From an uncultured Pelagibacteraceae bacterium (lineage in GTDB: Bacteria; Pseudomonadota; Alphaproteobacteria; Pelagibacterales; Pelagibacteraceae): 64,000 bases of DNA. Below are positions 32,978-42,812 of this stretch, piece by piece. Under the pieces are notes generated by a model. The model made no database searches and was not told the origin of the DNA. It was given only the letters and a program-made list of their open reading frames with translations. The first letter of the stretch is position 1. Every line of letters begins with the position of its first letter. The DNA lies in contig CACBCE010000004.1 of assembly GCA_902537665.1 (NCBI GenBank), forward strand, positions 1 through 64,000, read 5' to 3'. The translations under genes were made by a program, and so were the position numbers.

Positions 32978-33651
32978 TGGATATTGAATTAATGATTAAT
33001 AGTTTCCCTAAATTATTAAGTGCAGCAGTGATAACTTTAAAACTTCTTTCGGTTTCTTTAATAATAGGATTATTCATTGGATTGTTTTTTGCAATTCTAA
33101 GATTAAATAAGAATATTTTTATCAACAGATTTGCTTACGGATATTCATATATTTTTAGAGGCACACCACTTTTAGTACAAATTTTTATAATTTATTTTGG
33201 ATTAGGTCAGATTGAATATTTAAGATCGACAGTTCTATGGGTAGTTTTAAAAGAACCATATTGGTGTGCAATTATCGCTTTTGCTTTAAACACAGGTGCT
33301 TACACTTCAGAGATTTTAAGATCAGCATTTCAAACAATTAAGCCTGGAATAATAGAGGCAGGTAAAAGTTTGGGTATCTCTAATAAAGTAATTTTTTATA
33401 AAATTCAAATTCCTATTGCTATCAGACAGTCTTTACCAGCATATGGAAACGAAATTATCCTAATGATGAAAGGAACTTCTTTAGCTAGCACAGTCACCAT
33501 AATGGACCTAACAGGTGTTGCAAAATATATAATCTCAACAACTTTTAAACCTATTGAGGTATTTATAGTTGCTGGTGGAATTTATCTATTTATGACTTTC
33601 ATAATACATAATGTGATCAAATTTTTAGAAAAAAAATATAGTTTTAATTAA
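32974..33651 (+). CDS. Amino-acid ABC transporter permease 2 (HisM/ArtM-like)
   Basis: A 225-residue permease. FRGTPLLVQIFIIYFGLGQ and the EAA-type loop AFQTIKPGIIEAGKSLGIS identify the polar-amino-acid class, and the preceding permease is its partner. The two form the transmembrane dimer. The start (ATG) overlaps the end of permease 1. The gene ends about 120 bases before an unrelated membrane protein, with no ATPase following, unlike the usual order. Confidence 0.88.
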   Translation: MMDIELMINSFPKLLSAAVITLKLLSVSLIIGLFIGLFFAILRLNKNIFINRFAYGYSYIFRGTPLLVQIFIIYFGLGQIEYLRSTVLWVVLKEPYWCAIIAFALNTGAYTSEILRSAFQTIKPGIIEAGKSLGISNKVIFYKIQIPIAIRQSLPAYGNEIILMMKGTSLASTVTIMDLTGVAKYIISTTFKPIEVFIVAGGIYLFMTFIIHNVIKFLEKKYSFN

Positions 33652-33771
33652 GTACTATATTAAATTTATCACTTCCAATTTATCCAGATAGACCACATTA
33701 AATTATCATTTAATAAAATCACTAAATAATTGCTTTTTTTATTTACTGCAAAGTAGCAATAAATAATTAAT

Positions 33772-35871
33772 ATGAAAAAAGTGAAAAATAATAACATTTA
33801 TATAAATCATATAACTTTAATAATTATTTCTTTTTTAGCCGGTTTATATTTATTAGGATTTGATAATTTAAATTTCTTAAATAAAAACTGGCTTTATTCG
33901 GGTGATTTGTCTCAATACCAAATAGGGTGGGAATTTTTTAGAAATGATAGTTGGAGATTTCCACTGGGTTTTAATCCTAATTATGGATTAGAATTTGGTA
34001 CTAGTATTGCATATTCAGACTCTATTCCTTTATTTGCATTTATATTTAAATTATTTAAAAATTTTTTGCCAGAAAATTTTCAATATTTTTCACTGTGGAT
34101 CGTTTTAATTATTTATCTTCAATTATTATTTTCTTACTTAATTATTTTTAATTTAACTAAAAACTTTTATTTTTCATCAATAAGTATGTTTTTTTTTATT
34201 TTGGCTCCAGTATTTTTAAATAGAAGCGGAATACATTTAAGTCTAGCGGGACATTGGATAATACTTTTTTCATTTTATATAGAGTCAAGTAATTCAAAAT
34301 TAAAACCAATGCTACGAGGTTTCAACTTAATTCTCTCTAGTTTAATTTTTTTTTATTTTACAATGATGTTAATTATCTTGAATTCATTAACTTATTTGTT
34401 TTTATTAATTAAAAAAAAATCTTTATATAAAAATATATTTAAGGAAATTATATTAATTTATCCGTTACTTTTTTTAACAATGTATATTGTAGGTTACTTT
34501 ACGATTAGACCTGAGGATGGTTTGGGCGGGGGTTATGGATATTATAATTTAAATCTAAACAGTCTTTTCAATCCAAACGGTTTTAATTTTTCTGGTTCTT
34601 TTAATTGGTCTGTATTAATGCCAAAACTGCCTTTCAATAATGGTGAGTATGAGGGTTTTTCCTACTTAGGAATAGGTGGTTTTTTTCTTTTATTTTTTGC
34701 AATTTTAAGTTTTTTTAAAAATATAAGAGAATTTTTTATTTCTAGAAAAGAAATATTATTAATTTTTTTTGTATTTTTAGCATTATCAATCTCACAAAAT
34801 ATAAATTTTGGAGAAATTAATATTTTATCAATTGATCTTAATAATTATATTTTAGGAGTTTTAAGTACCATCAGATCAAGTGGCAGACTAATATGGCCAG
34901 TCTATTATTTAATTTTAATTTTAGGTATCTTTTTTATATTTAATTATTTTTCAGGAAAAAAAAGATTTATTATTTTAATATCTTTATTATTTATTCAATT
35001 AATAGATTTATCCAGTGGATTAAAACAATATTATAAAGGCAATCAGTATAATTATATTTCAAAAAATGTGTTCAAAAATGAAGATAATTTTTGGAACAAT
35101 TTATCTTTTAAAATAACTACGTTACGATCAATCAAATTTAGAAATCAGTCTGATTTATATTATGATTTAAGAAATGTTTTTTTGAATTATAATTTTAAAA
35201 AAACAGATATAGTTTATCTTGCAAGATATAACAGAAAAAATACAGCCCTAAATAATTATAAATTGATAGAAAGTTTTTTAAATAAAGAAATGGATATTTT
35301 TAAAGAAACGGCATTTTTAACCAAAGATTTAAATGTAGTAAGAAATATCCATTTTTTATATGGAAAAAATTTATTTTATTATTTTCGAAATAATATTTGG
35401 ATAATAACAAGCCAATATATAGTAAAACCAAACAATATAGAGAGTATTAAAGATAATTTTGAAATTAAAAACATTGTTTTAAATAAAAAAATAAATTTTA
35501 TTAATTCCAAAAATTTAAATTATGGTTTTGGCTGGGAAAAGCAATCTAGAGGATTAGCCTCGGATGGTAATTATTCTTCCATTATATTTAAAATAGATAA
35601 TAAAAATTGTTCAGAAAATTTTTATTTAAAATTGAATGTAGAAAATTATTATAATGATATTAAAGGTGATTTTAATTTATATTTAAACAATAAGATTTTA
35701 TCAAAGAAAAATTTAAATCGTATTCCTTTAAAGATAAATTGTGACAATATACAAAATTATTATATTCTTGAGTTTAAATATCAAGGACCAATTTCATTAA
35801 GAGAATTAAATAGAGGACTTAATCATTCTAAAAGATCTATAATACTAAAAGAAATTGAAATTATAAGTTAA
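33772..35871 (+). CDS. DUF6311-like multi-pass membrane protein
   Basis: The 699-residue protein has a hydrophobic first 420 residues with about ten membrane segments and a hydrophilic C-terminal part. It begins with WLYSGDLSQYQIGWEFFRND and SIAYSDSIPLFAF, which resemble the DUF6311 group (GT-C-like membrane glycosyltransferases). A glycosyltransferase GT2 gene follows on the same strand. It may therefore transfer a lipid-linked sugar, but there is no proof and no clear catalytic motif apart from the loop Asp residues. Confidence 0.6.
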   Translation: MKKVKNNNIYINHITLIIISFLAGLYLLGFDNLNFLNKNWLYSGDLSQYQIGWEFFRNDSWRFPLGFNPNYGLEFGTSIAYSDSIPLFAFIFKLFKNFLPENFQYFSLWIVLIIYLQLLFSYLIIFNLTKNFYFSSISMFFFILAPVFLNRSGIHLSLAGHWIILFSFYIESSNSKLKPMLRGFNLILSSLIFFYFTMMLIILNSLTYLFLLIKKKSLYKNIFKEIILIYPLLFLTMYIVGYFTIRPEDGLGGGYGYYNLNLNSLFNPNGFNFSGSFNWSVLMPKLPFNNGEYEGFSYLGIGGFFLLFFAILSFFKNIREFFISRKEILLIFFVFLALSISQNINFGEINILSIDLNNYILGVLSTIRSSGRLIWPVYYLILILGIFFIFNYFSGKKRFIILISLLFIQLIDLSSGLKQYYKGNQYNYISKNVFKNEDNFWNNLSFKITTLRSIKFRNQSDLYYDLRNVFLNYNFKKTDIVYLARYNRKNTALNNYKLIESFLNKEMDIFKETAFLTKDLNVVRNIHFLYGKNLFYYFRNNIWIITSQYIVKPNNIESIKDNFEIKNIVLNKKINFINSKNLNYGFGWEKQSRGLASDGNYSSIIFKIDNKNCSENFYLKLNVENYYNDIKGDFNLYLNNKILSKKNLNRIPLKINCDNIQNYYILEFKYQGPISLRELNRGLNHSKRSIILKEIEIIS

Positions 35872-35963
35872 ACTAATATTTTGTTATAGTAATTAATAAA
35901 TAGTTTATAAAACTCCAAATTTTTTGATTTTGATATTTTTAATATATGGATTATGAATAGTTG

Positions 35964-36911
35964 ATGAAGTTTTTTTTTATAATACCAGTTTTTAATGATG
36001 AAAAAAGTTTGGTAAAACTTACTAAAGAAATTAAAGATATCCTTTATAAAGACTCTAATGAGTTAAACTTTATTATTGTAAATGATGCATCAGATGAAAA
36101 AATAAATAATATCTCAAATATTCCGAATGCTCATTTTATAAATTTAAAATCAAATCAAGGTAATCAAAAATCCATATACGTTGGATTAAACTATTTAAAT
36201 GAACTTGACGTGAATTATGACTATTTGATAGTGATGGACTCTGATGGAGAAGACAATCCCAAGGATATTTTTAAGCTAATTGATAAATGTAAAGAAAATA
36301 ATGATAAAAAAATCATTTTTGCATCAAGACTGAGAAGAAACGAGGGTTTGATTTTCAAATTTTCTTACTTTTGTTACAAACTAATTTTTAGATTTTTAAC
36401 TGGAAAAAAACTTAATTTTGGAAATTTTAGTTGTATTCCTAAACAATATGTTAAAAATATTGTTAATCTTCCGACAATATCTTTTCATTATTCTGCAAGC
36501 ATATTAAAATCAAAAATTCCTTATTTATCAGAGCCATGCGACAAAGGAAAAAGATACGATGGTGACTCAAAAATGAAATTAAACAGTCTTCTGCTTCATG
36601 CTCTAAAATCTTTATCAATATATTATGAGGAAATACTTATCAGATTTCTAGTTTTATCTACTGCAGGAATTTTAATTGGTTTATTTTCAATAATATTAAT
36701 TTTTTTCAATAAATTTTTTGCAACTTTTGTGCTTATTGGCTGGTCATCAAATATGGTAATAGGTTTAACAATCATTACTATAATATTTTTATTTATGTTC
36801 TTCTCTTGTCTATTAATTTTACTAAATAAAAATATTTATAGAGAAAACACTGAAAATTTCAAAAATTATAAATTTTTAATTGGAACAATTGAAAATGCAA
36901 ATCATGATTAA
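35964..36911 (+). CDS. Glycosyltransferase family 2, membrane-anchored (DPM1-like)
   Basis: A TTG and an ATG start are adjacent; ATG at 35964 is chosen. The N-terminal domain has FIIPVFNDEKSL, IIVNDASDE, NQGNQKSIYVGLNYL and the metal site VMDSDGEDNP, like dolichyl/undecaprenyl-phosphate sugar synthases. Two or three membrane segments at the C-terminus (about 230-300) anchor it, as in polyprenol-phosphate mannosyl/glucosyl transferases. It follows the multi-pass DUF6311-like gene, so the pair could make and use a polyprenol-linked sugar. Confidence 0.8.
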   Translation: MKFFFIIPVFNDEKSLVKLTKEIKDILYKDSNELNFIIVNDASDEKINNISNIPNAHFINLKSNQGNQKSIYVGLNYLNELDVNYDYLIVMDSDGEDNPKDIFKLIDKCKENNDKKIIFASRLRRNEGLIFKFSYFCYKLIFRFLTGKKLNFGNFSCIPKQYVKNIVNLPTISFHYSASILKSKIPYLSEPCDKGKRYDGDSKMKLNSLLLHALKSLSIYYEEILIRFLVLSTAGILIGLFSIILIFFNKFFATFVLIGWSSNMVIGLTIITIIFLFMFFSCLLILLNKNIYRENTENFKNYKFLIGTIENANHD

Positions 36912-36984
36912 TGACTAGTATATAAAACTTTTCAGGATATTGATTTCATATTTTTTAGACTTAATATTACAATTAAGCCTAGAC

Positions 36985-38136
36985 CTACAAAACTACCAGA
37001 TCCATTTTTTGCTTACCTAATCTTTCATTTCCGGTTTCTGTAACCACATATGTCTCTCCTAAATTCATTGCTAATTGTGCCTCACTGTCCATTAAGATCA
37101 TATGCATAAAAAAAATGTTTCCAGGCTTAATTACATAAGGATTGTTTGTGTAAAGCATTGGCCAATCCATCCAATTTGGAGAAAAAGTATTCCCTAATGA
37201 ATAACCACAAGCGTTCATTCGAGATTTATTGAAACCAAGATCATCAAACGTTTTTGCATGAGCGTCAAAAACTTCTCCAATTTTATTTCCAGGTATTAAT
37301 TTTGACTCACAATTATATAGAGCTTCAACACATGCTTCATGCATTTTATGATGTTTAGGATTTGCTTTACCAATAGGAATAGTTCTAAACATTGCAGAAT
37401 GGTAATGTCTATAAGTACCAGCCCATTCAATAGTTAATTGATCTTGTTTTTCTAAAATTTGTTTTTCTGCTTGATAACGACAAAGTAATGCATTTTTACC
37501 AGAACCAATTATAAATTCATTTGCAGGATAATCTCCACCACCTTCAAATATAACTCTGTTCATTTCTGCTAATATCTTAGATTCACTAACACCAGCCTTA
37601 GCATGTTTCCATACTTCGTCCAAAGCTTTATCTGCAAGCTCTGCAGCCTTTTTAACATAAACAATTTCCTCTTTAGACTTTACTACTCGTAATTTTGTTA
37701 TTAAGTCTGATTTATCCTCAAGAGAACAATAATTTTCTAAAGATTTATTTAATCGAAGAGCATTACGGCCAGTTAAACCATAAGCCTCATATTCAACTCC
37801 TAATTTTTTTCCTTTAAGATTTAATTCATCCAAAATAACTTTAAGATCATCTGTTGGATTTGATCCATCTTTATCAATCCATATTCTAATATCTTCTATG
37901 TTTGATGTATTTTGAGCCTGTCTTAAATCAGGAACTCTTGTAAGTAATATTGTATTTCCATTTTTATCCAAAACTAATGTTTGAAAAAAAACATAACCAA
38001 AAGTGTCATAACCAGTCAACCAATACATTGACTCTTGTCTAAACATTAAAAGAGCATCAAGATTTTGCTTTTGCATAGAATTTAATACTTTATTTTTTCT
38101 GCTAGAAAACTCTTCTTTTGAAAAATGAAGCGCCAT
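36985..38136 (-). CDS. M24-fold hydrolase with altered metal ligands (DoeA/EutD-like)
   Basis: The 383-residue protein has the creatinase/prolidase two-domain layout. However, the usual metal-binding residues differ. The first Asp site reads IEWAGTYRHYHSAMFRT (Glu in place of Asp, Ala at the second Asp), the His site is CGYSLGNTFSPNW, and the Glu site is FFMHMIL. This pattern resembles ectoine hydrolase (DoeA/EutD) proteins. No ectoine pathway partners are nearby, so the substrate is open. It starts at ATG 38136, 9 bases after the DUF6165 gene stop. Confidence 0.75.
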   Translation of the reverse strand: MALHFSKEEFSSRKNKVLNSMQKQNLDALLMFRQESMYWLTGYDTFGYVFFQTLVLDKNGNTILLTRVPDLRQAQNTSNIEDIRIWIDKDGSNPTDDLKVILDELNLKGKKLGVEYEAYGLTGRNALRLNKSLENYCSLEDKSDLITKLRVVKSKEEIVYVKKAAELADKALDEVWKHAKAGVSESKILAEMNRVIFEGGGDYPANEFIIGSGKNALLCRYQAEKQILEKQDQLTIEWAGTYRHYHSAMFRTIPIGKANPKHHKMHEACVEALYNCESKLIPGNKIGEVFDAHAKTFDDLGFNKSRMNACGYSLGNTFSPNWMDWPMLYTNNPYVIKPGNIFFMHMILMDSEAQLAMNLGETYVVTETGNERLGKQKMDLVVL

Positions 38137-38145
38137 TAGAATGAT

Positions 38146-38535
38146 TTAGTAACTCGTATATTCTTTTATCTCTTTTATGACTGAACCGGTATGATTATTA
38201 ATTTCTAGCTTTATTTTTGCTCGATCATCATTAAGGAAATGCACATCTCTTGAAAGTTTAATAAACTTTTCTCCAAAATCTTTATCCTTTTCACACTGTC
38301 TTTTATCATCTTCGATAACCCATAGTTTAGAATTTATTTCTTTGAGCGATTGGTAAAGATCATTTAGTTTATCATCAGATTTTACATTTTTATCCAACTG
38401 ATTTTTTAAAATAAAGTGTTCATTGTTAATAAATTTTAGTTTTTCAGAATCTTTAATTTTTCCTTGTTTGATTTCTAAAATTGAAATTTTATCTAAAAGT
38501 TCACCTATGGAAACTTCTACTATAATTTTATTCAT
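38146..38535 (-). CDS. DUF6165 family protein
   Basis: This 129-residue helical protein has an N-terminal VEVSIGELLDKISILEIKQGKI stretch, characteristic of the DUF6165 group, and a long charged coiled region. The family has no known activity but often lies beside glycosyltransferase genes. Here it is divergent from the heptosyltransferase-like gene (33-base gap) and upstream of the M24 gene. No signal or membrane segment is visible. Confidence 0.65.
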   Translation of the reverse strand: MNKIIVEVSIGELLDKISILEIKQGKIKDSEKLKFINNEHFILKNQLDKNVKSDDKLNDLYQSLKEINSKLWVIEDDKRQCEKDKDFGEKFIKLSRDVHFLNDDRAKIKLEINNHTGSVIKEIKEYTSY

Positions 38536-38567
38536 AAAATTTAATACTGTGCTATCTTGTTATAAAT

Positions 38568-39509
38568 ATGTCTAATATTTTAATTATTAAACACGGGTCA
38601 TTAGGAGATATAGCTCAAGCAAGTGGTGCAATTCAAGACATATTTGAAAATCATAAAAATGATCGAATTTATTTACTAACTACAAAAGCTTATTTAGAAG
38701 TTTTTAAAAAAAATCCATTTATTCATGAAGTAATTCTAGATAAAAGGTTGCCAAGATATAATCTTATATACTTATATTTCTTAATGAGAGAACTTAAGAA
38801 ACATAGTTTTTCAAAAGTTTTCGATCTTCAAAATTCCTCAAGAACAAATTTTTATAAGAGTATTCTTTTTCCTAAAGCAAAAAAAGAAACATGGTCTAGC
38901 TCAATTACAACTTTGCCAGAAGTAATAGATAAAAAGGAATTTGATAAACACTCTGTTCTAGATAGATTTAATCATCAATTACAAAACTCAGGACTTAAAA
39001 CATCTCATACTTTAAATCCTAATTTTAGTTGGGCTGGCTCTGAGATCAGCAAAATCAAAGATCATTTCAAATTGAATAAATTTATTTTATTATTTCCTTT
39101 TTGTTCGCCTCACTTACATATAAAGAAATGGCCTTATTATAATGATCTTATAAAACTTATTTTAGATAAATTTGGTAATGAATATAAAGTTTTTTTAGCT
39201 CCGGGCCCATCAGAGATAAATGATGCAAAAGAAATAAATGCTGAAGTTTTATTAGATAATGGAAAAGCACTTGATATTTCTCAACTAACTTCTTTAATTA
39301 AAGAAAGCACCTTTGTTATTGCTAATGATACTGGACCTGCTCATATTGCAGCTCATGTTGGAGCTAAAGGCTTAACTTTATTTGGAAAACATACTACTGC
39401 ATACAAAGTCAGTATTGAAAGAGATAATTTTAAAGCAATTGAAGTAACAGACTTAAACAATTTGAGTGCAGAAAAAGTTTTTGAAAGATTAGTTAATTCT
39501 TTAAATTAA
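38568..39509 (+). CDS. Glycosyltransferase family 9 (heptosyltransferase-like)
   Basis: The 313-residue protein has IKHGSLGDIAQASGAIQDI at the N-terminus and, in the C-terminal half, VIANDTGPAHIAAHVGAKGLTLFG, the nucleotide-sugar site of GT9 enzymes such as WaaC/WaaF. The WPYYNDL and LFPFCSPH segments also fit. It likely adds a heptose or a related sugar to the LPS core or to another surface glycan. Its end overlaps the convergent GT4 gene by 4 bases. Confidence 0.85.
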   Translation: MSNILIIKHGSLGDIAQASGAIQDIFENHKNDRIYLLTTKAYLEVFKKNPFIHEVILDKRLPRYNLIYLYFLMRELKKHSFSKVFDLQNSSRTNFYKSILFPKAKKETWSSSITTLPEVIDKKEFDKHSVLDRFNHQLQNSGLKTSHTLNPNFSWAGSEISKIKDHFKLNKFILLFPFCSPHLHIKKWPYYNDLIKLILDKFGNEYKVFLAPGPSEINDAKEINAEVLLDNGKALDISQLTSLIKESTFVIANDTGPAHIAAHVGAKGLTLFGKHTTAYKVSIERDNFKAIEVTDLNNLSAEKVFERLVNSLN

Positions 39510-40588
39510 TTAAGAATTTTTTTGTATTCTTCGAAAGTTTTATCCCATTGAAATTTTGAAACATACTCTTTGGCATTTTTTCCAAGTTCGATATATCTTT
39601 TATTTTCGATCATTGAATTTAATGATGAATAAATCTCATCTAAATCGTTACCGTCACAAATTAATCCAGTTCTATCATGGTCAATGGCATCTGATGCACC
39701 ACCATCCTTTCCTCCTAACGAAGGAATTCCATATTGTGCAGCTTCAACATATGCTATTCCAAAACCCTCTACGGAAGTTTTATGAATTATAGATGGCATG
39801 ACAAAAATATTTGATTTTGCCACTAAGGCATTTTTCAAATCAGTGCTTATGTCTTTAAAGAACATTACTTGTGAAGTTAGATCTAATTCTTCAACTAATT
39901 TTTTTATATTCTCCTCTTCATCACCATAACCAATACAAATATAAACAATATCAGGGTATAATTGTTTCAAATTTCTTAGTGCCATAATTATTTTTTCATG
40001 ATTTTTTCTCTTATCAAATCTAGAAACAGTAATAAGTCTTGGTGTTTTTATTTTTAATATACTTTCGACTTTCTCAAGAGATTTTTTATTTAATTCTTGT
40101 ACTGGATCAGCTCCAGGATTTATGACTATAACTTTACTTTGTTCTAAACCATTATTTATCGCTAAATTCTTTGTGTACTCAGAATTTGCAATTACTTTTT
40201 CTACATTATTAAGAACCTTTACAACTCTTTTATTTAATGAACTTCCTACAGGATGGTTGATCTCCTTACCGTGAATTAAACAATACTTTTTTTTATCAGT
40301 TTTGATTAATTCTAAACTTTTCCAGTGATCAGCAATGATCCCCTCAACTTTATTTTCTTTTAAAAATTCATTTATTAATTGAGCTTTTCTTATTTTTCTT
40401 AAAAATTTTATTCCACCAACTCTTTCAATGGAAAAACTTGCTTGCTCATCAAAATCTTTGTGATTTTCATGATAATCTGCAAAGACTTTAACCATGAAAT
40501 TTTTGGACATTTCACGAGACAAACCCCACATCAAACTTTGCATTCCACCCAATTCTGGGGGAAAAGTTCTAGTAACAATAATATACAT
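39506..40588 (-). CDS. Glycosyltransferase family 4 protein
   Basis: The 360-residue GT-B enzyme has RTFPPELGGMQSLMWGL at the acceptor side. In the C-terminal domain it shows TVSRFDKRKNHEKI, IGYGDEEENIKKLV and the EGFGIAYVEAAQYGIP Glu-x7-Glu site. Length agrees with the family. It overlaps the start of the thioredoxin-like gene by 1 base and the convergent GT9 gene by 4. It belongs to the scattered surface-glycan genes of this stretch. Confidence 0.88.
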   Translation of the reverse strand: MYIIVTRTFPPELGGMQSLMWGLSREMSKNFMVKVFADYHENHKDFDEQASFSIERVGGIKFLRKIRKAQLINEFLKENKVEGIIADHWKSLELIKTDKKKYCLIHGKEINHPVGSSLNKRVVKVLNNVEKVIANSEYTKNLAINNGLEQSKVIVINPGADPVQELNKKSLEKVESILKIKTPRLITVSRFDKRKNHEKIIMALRNLKQLYPDIVYICIGYGDEEENIKKLVEELDLTSQVMFFKDISTDLKNALVAKSNIFVMPSIIHKTSVEGFGIAYVEAAQYGIPSLGGKDGGASDAIDHDRTGLICDGNDLDEIYSSLNSMIENKRYIELGKNAKEYVSKFQWDKTFEEYKKILN

Positions 40589-41142
40589 TAATTAGTTTTC
40601 CACTTAATACCACAACCAGCACTAGGAATTTGGTTCTCAGGACCTTTATTTGTTTCAGCAATTTGTTTCATTGCTTTTAAAAGATCACTATCTCCATCTC
40701 TAACTGGAATTAATTTTTTAAGTTCTCTTACTCTTCCTCTATACTGAAGTTCTAAATCCTTGTTATATCCAAAAAAATCTGGAGTACATACCGCATCATA
40801 AGTTTTTGCTACTTCTTGTGTTTCATCAACTAAATAAGGAAAACTAAAATGATTTTTTTTTGAAAACTCAATCATATTTTCAAAAGAATCTTCAGGATAA
40901 TTTTCAGCATCATTAGCGCAAATAGCAACAGAGTTAATACCGATGTCTTTTAATTTTTTACAATCTTCAACAATATCTTTTGTTACTGCTTTTACATACG
41001 GACAGTGATTACAAATAAACATAATTAATGTTCCTTTTTCACCTTTGACATCTGCTAAGGAAAGAATTTTACCCTCAGTTGATTTAAGCTTAAAGTCATG
41101 GGCTTTTTGACCAAAATCACATATTGGAGTTTGTATTGGCAT
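40588..41142 (-). CDS. Thioredoxin-like redoxin (CxxC)
   Basis: The 184-residue protein is a redoxin of the AhpC/TSA-like thioredoxin fold. The N-terminal part has DFGQKAHDFKLKSTEGK, followed by the active-site CNHCPYV, and the C-terminal end SAGCGIKWK is typical of this subgroup. No signal peptide is present, so it should be cytosolic. Function could be peroxide or thiol reduction; no partner is nearby. It ends in a 1-base overlap with the GT4 gene. Confidence 0.83.
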   Translation of the reverse strand: MPIQTPICDFGQKAHDFKLKSTEGKILSLADVKGEKGTLIMFICNHCPYVKAVTKDIVEDCKKLKDIGINSVAICANDAENYPEDSFENMIEFSKKNHFSFPYLVDETQEVAKTYDAVCTPDFFGYNKDLELQYRGRVRELKKLIPVRDGDSDLLKAMKQIAETNKGPENQIPSAGCGIKWKTN

Positions 41143-41162
41143 AATGTAATAATATATAAATT

Positions 41163-41675
41163 ATGTTTTACGATTTAAAAGATAAAAAACCAAAAAACTC
41201 TGGCGAAAATTGGGTAGCACCTAATGCAACTATCATAGGTGACGTTACCTTAGAAAAAAATTCTAGTATTTGGTTTAATGCAACCTTAAGAGGCGACTTA
41301 GAAAATATTCATATTGGCGAGGGTTCCAACATTCAAGATGGAAGTGTTTTACATACAGATCCTGGTTATCCATTAAAAGTTGGAAATAATGTTACTGTCG
41401 GGCATATGGTTATGCTTCATGGATGTACAATAGGAGATAATAGCTTAATTGGAATAGGGGCAGTGATTTTAAATAATGCTAAAATTGGAAAAAACTGTTT
41501 AGTTGGTGCAAAAGCCTTAATAACAGAAAATAAAGAAATACCAGACAACTCTTTAGTAATTGGCTCACCAGGCAAGGTTATAAGAGAAATTACTGAAGAT
41601 GAAAAAAAAGCTATAATTGAAAACACAAAACACTACCAAGATAATTGGAAAAGATATTCAAAGTCAGTATTCTAA
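41163..41675 (+). CDS. Gamma carbonic anhydrase-like protein
   Basis: A 170-residue left-handed beta-helix protein with repeated hexapeptides (e.g. NIQDGSVLHTDPGYPLKVG, VGHMVMLHGCTIGDNS). The His in HTDPG and the GHMVMLHGC pair give the metal-binding set of the gamma-class family (YrdA/PaaY-like). Many such proteins are not active carbonic anhydrases. It is divergent from the thioredoxin-like gene with a 20-base gap. Confidence 0.85.
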   Translation: MFYDLKDKKPKNSGENWVAPNATIIGDVTLEKNSSIWFNATLRGDLENIHIGEGSNIQDGSVLHTDPGYPLKVGNNVTVGHMVMLHGCTIGDNSLIGIGAVILNNAKIGKNCLVGAKALITENKEIPDNSLVIGSPGKVIREITEDEKKAIIENTKHYQDNWKRYSKSVF

Positions 41676-41689
41676 ATATAAAAAAACTT

Positions 41690-42790
41690 TTAAAATTTTA
41701 CAAATTCTTCAATATATCCTTTTCTCAACCAATATAAGTTTCTTGAGTAATATTTGAATTTAAATTTTTCTATCAACTCTGATACATTAAATGTATTTTT
41801 TTCATGATTAATTGAATAGAAATATTTTGATTTTTTAATTTTCTGCATATATTTATAAGCTAATTCGTAGTTAATTTCGGTTAATGAGTCACAATTTAAT
41901 ATTAAATCATATCTAGTTTTATTTTTTAAAAAATATTCTGGTGTTATAAGTTTAATTTTATTTTTTTCATATTTTTTTAATAGCTCATTTTCAAATACAA
42001 TTTTTTTTTCACTTAAAACTCTTCCTAAATAATTTCCTTGGGCTAAGAAACTTATGGGTATATCTACAATTGTATAATCTTTAATTCCAAACAAACTACA
42101 ATAATATGCTGTTCTACCTAGCCCTGCTCCTATTTCAAGAATACTTTGATTCTTATTAATTATTTTTGAAATTTTATAAGCTGCATATAGTGCCTGAATT
42201 TCTTTTTCATTTAGAATTCCTCTGGAGGTTAAAAAACCACTTTCACCAGGAAATACATTTTGAAACTTCAATTTCAATCTTGTTTTTTTTTCAATTTTTG
42301 TTAACAAGCCTTCGATATCAATTTTTTTCACAGATATGTTATCTTGTTCGGGGTTGTAAATATCTTTAATTCCAAGAAATTCTGCAAAGGATAATAGTTT
42401 ATCAAGGGCGTACATGTGTTCTATTTTATTGGTCCAATCCTTTTCTGAGACGTTATTCTCAAAACCTATAAACAAGTTTGTATTGCCTGGATTATTTAGA
42501 ATATTTTCAATTTTTTTATTATCTTTACTATTTAGTGTTGACTTTAGATTTTTTTGAAAATTATTAAAAATGGGATCCCAAATATTACTACTATTCTTAT
42601 TATAACTATATTTTTTTTCTCTTAATAAATATTCTTTTAAAAGTCTTAGTAAATAATTTTTAGAAATTTTTGAGTTTTTTTTGCTTACTTTTCTTTTAAC
42701 TTGTTTAAGGATACTTGTATGTCTAAAGAATTGAAAATCAAAGTGTTTTCTAATTCTAATTTTTTTTCTTAAATTTTTTAAAAGTGACAT
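41690..42790 (-). CDS. Putative sugar O-methyltransferase
   Basis: The 366-residue protein has a methyltransferase core in the second half: LEIGAGLGRTAYYCSLFG as the SAM loop, DYTIVDIP and LILNCDSLTE. The layout with a long N-terminal part fits the putative sugar O-methyltransferase group in polysaccharide loci (NanM-type). The N-terminus is basic. It is convergent with the gamma carbonic anhydrase-like gene and downstream of a flavin-family gene. Substrate unknown. Confidence 0.7.
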   Translation of the reverse strand: MSLLKNLRKKIRIRKHFDFQFFRHTSILKQVKRKVSKKNSKISKNYLLRLLKEYLLREKKYSYNKNSSNIWDPIFNNFQKNLKSTLNSKDNKKIENILNNPGNTNLFIGFENNVSEKDWTNKIEHMYALDKLLSFAEFLGIKDIYNPEQDNISVKKIDIEGLLTKIEKKTRLKLKFQNVFPGESGFLTSRGILNEKEIQALYAAYKISKIINKNQSILEIGAGLGRTAYYCSLFGIKDYTIVDIPISFLAQGNYLGRVLSEKKIVFENELLKKYEKNKIKLITPEYFLKNKTRYDLILNCDSLTEINYELAYKYMQKIKKSKYFYSINHEKNTFNVSELIEKFKFKYYSRNLYWLRKGYIEEFVKF

Positions 42791-42812
42791 ATCAAAGTAT
42801 AAATCATTTTTT

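Noticed and set aside
33652-33771. 120-base gap after the amino-acid permease, searched for an RNA or regulatory element.
   Set aside because: Only a 6-bp ATTGCT/AGCAAT repeat with a long loop was seen; nothing supportable as an RNA gene or terminator.
36985-38136. DMSP lyase DddP as identity of the M24-fold gene.
   Set aside because: DddP keeps the Asp/His/Glu metal ligands, which are replaced here; the pattern is closer to ectoine hydrolases.
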